From assembly GCA_001916715.1 (NCBI GenBank), contig MNSZ01000075.1, positions 1 to 12,884 of the forward strand: a DNA stretch of 12,884 nt, given 5' to 3'. Of this stretch, positions 1 to 5,701 are shown one piece after another. The notes beneath the pieces are model-generated. The model was given only the letters and a program-made list of their open reading frames with translations. It ran no database searches and had not been told where the DNA came from. Source of the DNA: Firmicutes bacterium CAG:24053_14. GTDB lineage: Bacteria; Bacillota; Clostridia; Oscillospirales; Oscillospiraceae. Made by a program: the position numbers and the translations under genes. The first letter of the stretch is position 1; the number at the start of each line of letters is the position of its first letter.

Positions 1-543
1 TAAAAGCTTTGCGTCGTCCGGGCAGTGGCTTACGAAAACAAGCGTTCTGCCCTCGCAATTATTTAAAATGTACTCTATGGCGAGTTTTTTCGTCGCGTCG
101 TCAATGCCGGTGAACGGCTCGTCGAAATACACAGTTTCCGCGCCGCTCATGACCGCGCGCACTATCGCAACGCGGCGGCGCATACCGCCCGAGAGCTGCG
201 AAACCGGCTTATCGCAGTGCCCTTCAAGTCCGACCGCTGCAAGGTTTTCGCGGATAAGCTCCTTTGTCACGCCGTGTGCGCAGGTCATTTTCACGCAATT
301 TACGGGCGTGAATTCCTCCGGCAGCCTATCCTCCTGGAACACCGCAGCCTGACGGCGCGGACGGCCGAGAACCTCACCCGAGTCAGGCGTTTCAAGCCCC
401 ATCATGATGCGCAGAAGCGTCGTTTTGCCGCGCCCGGAGGGGGCGGTTATGAGCACTCTGCCGCCCTTTGGGATGATCATGCTTATATCGCGCAGCACCT
501 CGTTTTCGCCGAAGGACTTGCATATGCTTTTTAGCTCCATCAT
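1..543 (-). CDS. ABC transporter ATP-binding protein, partial (nitrate/sulfonate/taurine-type)
   Basis: Cytoplasmic ATPase that powers the permease encoded just upstream on the same strand. 181 codons are visible and the C-terminus is lost at the left window edge. Motifs in order: Walker A variant APSGRGKT (residues 34-41, with Ala in place of the usual first Gly), Q-loop Gln70 in VFQED, signature LSGGMRRR (117-124), Walker B VYFDEP (138-143), D-loop GIDD (146-149) and H-loop His173. The segment between Walker A and the Q-loop is short, as in compact SsuB/TauB-like ATPases. The start ATG at 543 overlaps the permease stop codon as ATGA and has GGAG seven bases upstream; a second ATG follows directly at 540. 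Last visible gene of the crp-SBP-permease-ATPase operon. The substrate cannot be deduced from this subunit. Confidence 0.93.
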   Translation of the reverse strand, partial: MMELKSICKSFGENEVLRDISMIIPKGGRVLITAPSGRGKTTLLRIMMGLETPDSGEVLGRPRRQAAVFQEDRLPEEFTPVNCVKMTCAHGVTKELIRENLAAVGLEGHCDKPVSQLSGGMRRRVAIVRAVMSGAETVYFDEPFTGIDDATKKLAIEYILNNCEGRTLVFVSHCPDDAKLL

Positions 544-1292
544 GCACGCTCCAATCTACGGTAAAACCGGCGCAGAAGCAGCATGAACAGCTTTTCAAAC
601 GCAACGCTTATGATGACGATTATAACCGTCCAGCATAGAAGATCGTCGGTGTCGAGATATATCTTCGCATAGTAAAGCTGCTTTCCGATCGATCCGTCAG
701 GCGTTCCGATGATCTCGGCCGCGACGCCGGCCTTCCACGACATGCCCAGCGAGGTCATGCACGCGGAGAGTATAAAGGGCTTGAGCTGCGGCATATGGAT
801 ATAAAGCACGCGCTTTAAAAACGGCATTCCGAACACGCGCCCGACCTCGAGCATTTTTTTATCCTCGCTCTTTATCCCTTCGAGCATGTTACCGTAAACG
901 ACCGGAAGCACGATCAAAAACGATATGAACACCGACAGGTTCTGCGCCGAAAGCCATATAAGGCAGATTACGACAAACGACGCGACCGGCACCGTTTTTA
1001 CCGTTATCATAAACGGCCACAGTGCCGTTTCGATCCACGGAAATCGCCCGGACAGTGCCGCCAGCAGCACGCCCACGACAAGCGCAAGCAGAAATCCGCC
1101 GGCTATGTGATAAAAGCTGAACCAGATCGACGACGCAAAGCCTTCGACCTGCCAGATGCTCGTCATACGCACGGCAACATCTACCGGCGACACGAGCAGT
1201 ATTTTCTGATCGACGGCGACTGCGGCTATCTGCCACAGCAGCAGTGCAAACAGAACCGCAAGCGCCTTTCCGAGTTTATTTTTCCGCTGCAT
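540..1292 (-). CDS. ABC transporter permease (BPD_transp_1, SsuC/TauC-like)
   Basis: Inner-membrane subunit of an importer, 250 residues, about six hydrophobic segments. The first is near residues 8-27 and others lie near 58-80, 90-113, 118-135, 173-190 and 218-240. The cytoplasmic EAA loop that contacts the ATPase is visible at about 149-172 (EVGRVFGMPFLKRV...MPQLKP). This family normally serves nitrate, sulfonate, taurine, thiamine-precursor or related solutes. I chose the ATG at 1292, giving a basic N-terminus (MQRKNKLGK) followed directly by a membrane helix. A longer form beginning with GTG at 1322 is possible but adds ten unlikely residues. The start overlaps the end of the binding-protein gene by 17 bases and has no clear Shine-Dalgarno site, so it is probably translated by coupling. 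Its stop overlaps the ATPase start (ATGA). Confidence 0.93.
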   Translation of the reverse strand: MQRKNKLGKALAVLFALLLWQIAAVAVDQKILLVSPVDVAVRMTSIWQVEGFASSIWFSFYHIAGGFLLALVVGVLLAALSGRFPWIETALWPFMITVKTVPVASFVVICLIWLSAQNLSVFISFLIVLPVVYGNMLEGIKSEDKKMLEVGRVFGMPFLKRVLYIHMPQLKPFILSACMTSLGMSWKAGVAAEIIGTPDGSIGKQLYYAKIYLDTDDLLCWTVIIVIISVAFEKLFMLLLRRFYRRLERA

Positions 1293-2283
1293 AATACAGG
1301 CCGTCATCGGGCAGCTTGCCACCGACAGACTGCGGATTCATCTTGTAAAGAGCCGACAGATATCCGCCGAGGCAATCCTTAAGCTCATCGCCCGTGAGAC
1401 AGCATATGTTGCAGTAAGGCAGAGCCTTGAGCGCAATCGGAGCCTTAACGATCTCGTAATTGCCGATAAGCTCAGCCGCCTGCTCGGTATTCTCGTTTAC
1501 GAATTTTACGCTCTCGGCATATTCCTGCATGAACTTTTCAAGCTGCTGAGGATACTTTTCCGCAAACTCGGTGCGGACAACTATAACACCGGTCGCCATT
1601 GACGCTCCGTCATTGACCTTCTGCCACTCCTCGTTGAGATTGAGCGCAACGTTGAGCCCCTCGACCTTAGTCTGCGCCGCTGTAACAAACGGCTGCGGGA
1701 GCATCGCAACTGCGTTCTCGTCATTGCTTATATACGACAGAGCCTCAGTAGTGTCGGCGCACCACTGGATAGTGGGTGCATTGTCACCGTCAAGGCCGTT
1801 TGCCTTGAGAAGATAACGCAGAGCAAACTCGGGCGTTGCACCCTCGCCGGTGGCATAGAGCTTTTTGCCTGCAAGATCTGCAAAGCTGCTTATACTGTTT
1901 CCGCGCTCAACGATGTACAAAACGCCGGTGGCATTGACTGCAAGCACCTTTATCCCACCGTTTGTGTTGTTATAAATGACCGATGCGAGGTTTGCCGGAA
2001 CGGCCGCAATGTCGATCTCGCCCTTGGTGAGCGCCGGGGCAAATGCCGTTGCCTCGGTCTGGAGCGAAAACTCATATTTATTGGCGCTTTCGCCCTTGTC
2101 GCTTTCGTCCATGAGCTTTACCATTCCCATCGCCGTGGGGCCGGTCATGGCGCCGACACGGATGGTGGTTGGCTCCTCCGATGCTGCCGGAGTCTCGGCA
2201 GGTGCAGGATCGTTATTCGCACAGCCCGTGAGCACACATGCAAGCATTAGTACCGCCAGAATAAGTGACACAATTTTTTTCAT
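1276..2283 (-). CDS. ABC transporter substrate-binding lipoprotein (NMT1/SsuA-like)
   Basis: 335-residue extracytoplasmic solute receptor. The N-terminus has a basic start, a hydrophobic core and a lipobox LTGC with the lipidated Cys at residue 21, followed by a Pro/Ala/Glu-rich linker (22-40). The mature part begins IRVGAMTGPTAMG and reads as a type II periplasmic-binding fold of the NMT1/nitrate-sulfonate group. A C-terminal VGGKLPDDGLYY resembles, from memory, a conserved end in clostridial relatives. Near the C-terminus are four cysteines in a short span (YCNICCLTGDELKDC), unusual for an exported protein. Ribosome binding site GAGGTGA overlaps the stop of the preceding regulator gene; the intergenic gap is four bases. 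The substrate is unknown; sulfonate, taurine, nitrate or a thiamine-like compound are only family-level guesses. Confidence 0.93.
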   Translation of the reverse strand: MKKIVSLILAVLMLACVLTGCANNDPAPAETPAASEEPTTIRVGAMTGPTAMGMVKLMDESDKGESANKYEFSLQTEATAFAPALTKGEIDIAAVPANLASVIYNNTNGGIKVLAVNATGVLYIVERGNSISSFADLAGKKLYATGEGATPEFALRYLLKANGLDGDNAPTIQWCADTTEALSYISNDENAVAMLPQPFVTAAQTKVEGLNVALNLNEEWQKVNDGASMATGVIVVRTEFAEKYPQQLEKFMQEYAESVKFVNENTEQAAELIGNYEIVKAPIALKALPYCNICCLTGDELKDCLGGYLSALYKMNPQSVGGKLPDDGLYYAAEK

Positions 2284-2287
2284 TTCT

Positions 2288-2968
2288 TCACCTCATATAT
2301 TTTTTCAGCCTTTCGGCATTATTTATGCAGACCTTTTTGCCCTCTTTTTCTATAACGCCATCCTGCGTGAGCGAATCAAACGCCCTGTAAAGCGAGGCAC
2401 GCGAAACGTTCAGCGCAAGCGACAGCATATTAAGCGGCATCGGAAGCTCCGACATACTGCCCTCCGGGACATTATCAAGCAGGAAGCTTGCAAGCCGCTG
2501 CTCGGCAGTACCGGAGCTGAGAAGATATATCTTCTTATTCAAAAACAGTATCCGCTCGGACAGATACTTAACATAATTATCCGCTATCTGAGGCTCAAAA
2601 CGCATCATTCTGCCGACAAGGCGCTGAGAGAAAAATATTATCTCCGACTCGCACAGAGCAGTTATATCCGTTGCATATTCCGTTTCATCGTTAAACAGCG
2701 CAGCTGCACCGAAAATCGAGCCGGGGCCGAGTGTACTCATTATCATGGCATGTCCGCCGGCATTGCCCTTTGTCACGCGCAAATTTCCGAAAAGGACTAT
2801 GCCAAGGCTGCGCGAAAACTCCGTTTTTCCGTAGACAAGGCTGAATTTCTCGTATTGCTTTATCTCGCAGTCGTCCGATGCAGCGATCTTTTCGATCGTT
2901 GTCTCCGGAACCGCATAAAAAAGGCTTGTTTGCCGCAGCAAATTCATCTGCGCCGCGCTCAGTTTCAT
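2288..2968 (-). CDS. Crp/Fnr-family transcriptional regulator
   Basis: 226 residues, the usual Crp/Fnr length. An N-terminal cyclic-nucleotide-binding-like beta roll spans about 15-115 (LGPGSIFGAAALF at 80-92). A long dimerisation helix lies at about 120-150. The C-terminal winged helix has a helix-turn-helix at about 178-200, with recognition helix NVSRASLYRAFDSL. The ligand pocket lacks the Arg-Ser pair that contacts the cyclic phosphate in cAMP-binding Crp, and the protein lacks the N-terminal Cys cluster of Fnr, so its signal is unknown. The recognition helix has Ala where Crp and Fnr carry the base-reading Glu, so another DNA sequence is expected. First gene of the transporter operon, with GGAGG five bases before the ATG and its own promoter. 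A perfect palindrome in the 5' leader suggests autoregulation (inference). Confidence 0.92.
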   Translation of the reverse strand: MKLSAAQMNLLRQTSLFYAVPETTIEKIAASDDCEIKQYEKFSLVYGKTEFSRSLGIVLFGNLRVTKGNAGGHAMIMSTLGPGSIFGAAALFNDETEYATDITALCESEIIFFSQRLVGRMMRFEPQIADNYVKYLSERILFLNKKIYLLSSGTAEQRLASFLLDNVPEGSMSELPMPLNMLSLALNVSRASLYRAFDSLTQDGVIEKEGKKVCINNAERLKKYMR

Positions 2969-2982
2969 AGCGTCCTCCGTTT

Positions 2983-2998
2983 TGTCTCAGATGAGACA
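2983..2998. promoter_or_regulatory. Perfect palindrome, candidate operator of the Crp/Fnr-type regulator
   Basis: TGTCTCAGATGAGACA has two perfect 7-base arms around a 2-base centre, 16 bases in all, the normal size for a Crp/Fnr dimer site. It lies about 5-20 bases after the predicted transcription start and just before GGAGG (2974-2978, complement). A bound protein there would block transcription, so autorepression is the simplest reading. No second copy was found near the hydrogenase promoter. A short RNA hairpin in the leader is an alternative. Confidence 0.65.
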
Positions 2999-3009
2999 CT
3001 TTTAAATTC

Positions 3010-3037
3010 ATTATAGCTGAAACCGCAGTATTGTCAA
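3010..3037 (-). promoter_or_regulatory. Sigma-A promoter of the crp-ABC operon
   Basis: On the minus strand a perfect -35 TTGACA (3032-3037) and a perfect -10 TATAAT (3010-3015) are separated by 16 bases. The transcription start should fall near 3003, giving a leader of about 35 bases that contains the palindrome and the ribosome binding site. A promoter this strong fits an operon held down by a repressor. Confidence 0.8.
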
Positions 3038-3062
3038 GCCTTTTACGCCAAACAGACCTGTT

Positions 3063-3090
3063 AAATGTATAACCTCTAAGGTTTACATTT
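3063..3090. repeat. Imperfect inverted repeat in the divergent control region
   Basis: Left arm AAATGTATAACCT (3063-3075) and right arm AGGTTTACATTT (3079-3090) are complementary over 12 bases apart from one extra T (3070), around a 3-base centre CTA. It sits upstream of both divergent promoters and reads through neither coding region. It could be a regulator binding site or a stem-loop. I cannot assign a known regulator. Confidence 0.45.
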
Positions 3091-3190
3091 TTACTGAAAA
3101 TACTTCATCATTTTAGTCAAAATGCAATAAGCTTTTTGCTGTTCATAGGCAAATTGTCTAAAAGCCTTTTCAAAATTTTATGTATTTATT

Positions 3191-3226
3191 GACTGTTTCG
3201 GCATCCGACAGTCTGGAAAAATCCAG
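3191..3226. repeat. Two adjoining inverted repeats upstream of the hydrogenase promoter
   Basis: The first repeat (3191-3213) pairs GACTGT and CGG with CCG and ACAGTC, leaving a 2-base TT bulge and a 3-base loop. The second (3213-3226), CTGGA-N4-TCCAG, is a perfect 5-4-5 palindrome of the spacing used by Crp/Fnr proteins. Its centre lies about 70 bases upstream of the predicted hydrogenase transcription start, a typical place for an upstream activator. There is no T-run, so these are not ordinary terminators. Function is inferred only. Confidence 0.4.
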
Positions 3227-3254
3227 GGCGGTATTAACAAATTTTAAACTATTC

Positions 3255-3283
3255 TTTACACAAAAATTATTTTAATTTATAAT
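3255..3283 (+). promoter_or_regulatory. Sigma-A promoter of the hydCBA operon
   Basis: -35 TTTACA (3255-3260), 17-base spacer, -10 TATAAT (3278-3283). The predicted transcription start is near 3290, leaving a leader of about 54 bases before the chosen hydC start. A perfect 7-3-7 AT-rich palindrome, TTTAATTTATAATTAAA (3271-3287), overlaps the -10 box and could be an operator, although an AT-rich region makes chance similarity plausible. Confidence 0.7.
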
Positions 3284-3343
3284 TAAACTCAGCAAAGTAT
3301 TAAAGTGTAAGAGTGAAAAAGATGTATTGAAAGGATGATTCAT

Positions 3344-3823
3344 TTGGTAAAGGTTGATTTCGGCTTTATCGACAGCGTGCTGCAAAAATACGGCTGCGAT
3401 AAGACCAGGGTCATTGCTATCATGCAGGAGATCCAAAACGAGTACAAGTTTCTTCCCAAGGACGCACTCAAGTACATCGCCGAAAAGATCGGCGAGAGCG
3501 AGGCCGAGCTTTACGGCGTTGCAACTTTCTACGAAAATTTCTCGATGAACGAGAAAGGCAAATATATTATAAAAGTATGCAACGGAACCGCCTGCCACGT
3601 CAGAAAGTCCGACGATGTTCAGGAGGCTCTTTACGCCGCTACCGGTCTTACTCCCGAGGAGCATATGTCCAAGGACGGACTGTTTACCATCGAGCGCGTC
3701 TCCTGTCTGGGTGCATGCGGCCTCGCGCCGGTCTGCACCGTTAACGACGTCGTTCACGCTTCGATGACCCCGGAAAAAGTTCATGCACTTGTGCAGGAAT
3801 TAAAGGAGGCCGAGAACACATGA
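3344..3823 (+). CDS. hydC: NADH-dependent [FeFe] hydrogenase, HydC (NuoE-like) subunit
   Basis: 159-residue thioredoxin-like [2Fe-2S] protein, homologous to NuoE of complex I and HndA, the small subunit of trimeric bifurcating hydrogenase. An N-terminal helical region (about 5-65, VDFGFIDSVLQKYG...LPKDALKYIAEKIG) precedes the ferredoxin fold. Likely cluster ligands are Cys79 and Cys84 (VCNGTACH) and Cys121 and Cys125 (SCLGACGLAP). Start choice: an ATG at 3335 lies directly on the AAAGGA ribosome binding site (3330-3335) with no spacing, while the TTG at 3344 is eight bases after it and gives MVKVDFGFID, so TTG is preferred. Using the ATG would add three residues. The end overlaps hydB as ATGA, indicating translational coupling. 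First gene of hydCBA. Confidence 0.93.
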   Translation: MVKVDFGFIDSVLQKYGCDKTRVIAIMQEIQNEYKFLPKDALKYIAEKIGESEAELYGVATFYENFSMNEKGKYIIKVCNGTACHVRKSDDVQEALYAATGLTPEEHMSKDGLFTIERVSCLGACGLAPVCTVNDVVHASMTPEKVHALVQELKEAENT

Positions 3824-5697
3824 GAATTGAAAGCAGACAGCAGCTTATCGAGTGCCGCGAGCAATTCAAAAAGGCTCTCGAATGCCAGTATAAGCAGGTC
3901 GTCATCTGCGGCGGCTCCGGCTGCGTCGCCGGCGGCTCGCTGAACGTTTATGACAGGATGAAGCAGCTCATGGAGGAGCGCGGACTGAAGGTCGATGTCG
4001 TTTTGCAGCACGAAACGCACGACGAATCGGTCGGCCTCAAGCACAGCGGCTGCCACGGCTTCTGCCAGATGGGACCGCTCATGCGCATAGAGCCGATGGG
4101 GCTTTTGTACATAAAGGTCACGGTTGACGACTGCGAGGAGATAATCGAAAAGACCATTCTCAACGACGAGGTCATCGACCGCCTTGTTTACCACGAGGAC
4201 GGCGAGAGCTATGTTCGTCAGGAGGATATACCCTTCTACAAGCAGCAGACCCGCGTTGCGCTTGAGCATTGCGGACACATAAACGCTGAAAGCGTTGAGG
4301 AATACATCGCCGTCGGCGGCTACACCGCCCTTGAAAAGGCGCTGTTCGACATGACCCCTGACGAGATAATCGCCGAGGTGTCCGACTCCGGTCTGCGCGG
4401 CAGAGGCGGCGCAGGCTTCCCGACCGGCAAGAAGTGGGCGCAGGTTGCCGCTCACAAGGATGCGCCCGTCAAATACATCGTCTGCAACGGCGACGAGGGC
4501 GACCCTGGCGCGTTCATGGATCGTTCGATCATGGAAGGCGATCCGCACAGGATGATCGAGGGCATGATAATTGCCGGCATAGCCACCGGCTCTGAGGAGG
4601 GCTATATCTACGTCCGTGCGGAGTATCCCCTGGCAGTCGAGCGCCTTAAAATGGCCATTGCCGACGACGAGGCGCACGGCATACTTGGCGAGAACATACT
4701 CGGCTCGGGCAAGAATTTCAGACTGCACATAAATCGCGGCGCAGGCGCATTCGTCTGCGGCGAAGGCTCGGCGCTGACCGCATCCATCGAGGGTGAGCGC
4801 GGCATGCCCAGAACAAAGCCGCCCAGAAGCGTTGACCGCGGTCTGTTCGACGCTCCTACATCGCTCAACAACGTTGAGACCTTTGCAAACGTTCCGCCGA
4901 TCATCGAGCGCGGCTCGGCATGGTACCGCGGCATCGGCACCGAGACCAGCACCGGCACCAAGGCATTCGCCCTGACCGGCAACATAAAGCACACCGGCCT
5001 TATCGAGGTCCCCATGGGCACCACGCTCCGCGAGATCGTGTTCGATATCGGCGGCGGCGTGAAAAACGGTAAGTTCAAGGCCGTTCAGATCGGCGGCCCG
5101 TCCGGCGGCTGGCTGACTGAGGAGCACCTCGACCTGCCGCTCGACTTTGAATCGACCAAAAAGATCGGCGCCATTATCGGCTCCGGCGGTCTTGTCGTCA
5201 TGGGTGACGATACCTGCATGGTCGAAATCGCGCGCTTCTTCATGAACTTCACGAAGAAGGAATCCTGCGGCAAATGCGCTACCTGCCGCGAGGGCATACC
5301 CAAGATCCAGGCAATACTTGAGCGCATAACCCACGGCTCGGGCACGATCGAGGATATCGACATGCTTCAGGAGCTTTCAAGCGTCGTAAAGACCTGCTCG
5401 CTGTGCGGACTCGGCAAGACGGCGACCAATCCCGTTCTCAGCACGCTCAAATACTTCAAGGATGAGTATATTGCTCATATAGTTGATAAGAAGTGCCCGG
5501 CCGGCGCATGCCGCAGCCTGTGCACGATGTGGATCGATCCGCTCAAGTGCATCGGCTGCACCAAGTGCGCGCGCAATTGCCCCGTCGGCGCAATAACCGG
5601 CGAGCTGCGCAAGCCGCACAAGATCGACCCCGAAAAGTGCATCAAGTGCCGCGAATGCAAAAACGGATGCCCGAAGCACGCTATAAAGGAGGTATGA
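3820..5697 (+). CDS. hydB: NADH-dependent [FeFe] hydrogenase, HydB (NuoF-like) flavoprotein subunit
   Basis: 625-residue diaphorase subunit that binds NAD(H) and FMN and passes electrons between NADH, ferredoxin and the hydrogenase subunit; in bifurcating enzymes it holds the flavin region. Order of domains: N-terminal thioredoxin-like [2Fe-2S] domain (Cys30, Cys35, Cys78, Cys82); NuoF core with FMN/NADH motifs GLRGRGGAGFPTGKKW (191-206) and NGDEGDPGAFMDR (223-235); [4Fe-4S] site ESCGKCATCREG (Cys483, 486, 489) with CSLCGLG (Cys526/529); a CPAGACRSLC linker (559-568); and two C-terminal [4Fe-4S] ferredoxin motifs (Cys577, 580, 583, 587 and Cys607, 610, 613, 617). Length and layout match HydB/HndC. 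Starts inside the hydC stop codon (ATGA) and is followed four bases later by hydA. Confidence 0.96.
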   Translation: MRIESRQQLIECREQFKKALECQYKQVVICGGSGCVAGGSLNVYDRMKQLMEERGLKVDVVLQHETHDESVGLKHSGCHGFCQMGPLMRIEPMGLLYIKVTVDDCEEIIEKTILNDEVIDRLVYHEDGESYVRQEDIPFYKQQTRVALEHCGHINAESVEEYIAVGGYTALEKALFDMTPDEIIAEVSDSGLRGRGGAGFPTGKKWAQVAAHKDAPVKYIVCNGDEGDPGAFMDRSIMEGDPHRMIEGMIIAGIATGSEEGYIYVRAEYPLAVERLKMAIADDEAHGILGENILGSGKNFRLHINRGAGAFVCGEGSALTASIEGERGMPRTKPPRSVDRGLFDAPTSLNNVETFANVPPIIERGSAWYRGIGTETSTGTKAFALTGNIKHTGLIEVPMGTTLREIVFDIGGGVKNGKFKAVQIGGPSGGWLTEEHLDLPLDFESTKKIGAIIGSGGLVVMGDDTCMVEIARFFMNFTKKESCGKCATCREGIPKIQAILERITHGSGTIEDIDMLQELSSVVKTCSLCGLGKTATNPVLSTLKYFKDEYIAHIVDKKCPAGACRSLCTMWIDPLKCIGCTKCARNCPVGAITGELRKPHKIDPEKCIKCRECKNGCPKHAIKEV

Positions 5698-5701
5698 TGA
5701 T

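Noticed and set aside
1976..3016. 346-residue plus-strand open frame
   Set aside because: Covers the 5' half of the binding-protein gene and the entire regulator gene antisense, contains no domain, and crosses the divergent promoter.
3234..3240. TTAACAA, a possible Rex half-site near the hydrogenase promoter
   Set aside because: The other half (TTGTTAA at 4-base spacing) is absent, so a Rex operator is not supported.
3781..5334. 517-residue open frame on the minus strand
   Set aside because: It lies antisense to hydB, which carries intact motifs over its full length. It has no ribosome binding site and has the Ala/Asp/Val-rich look of a shadow frame created by codon bias.
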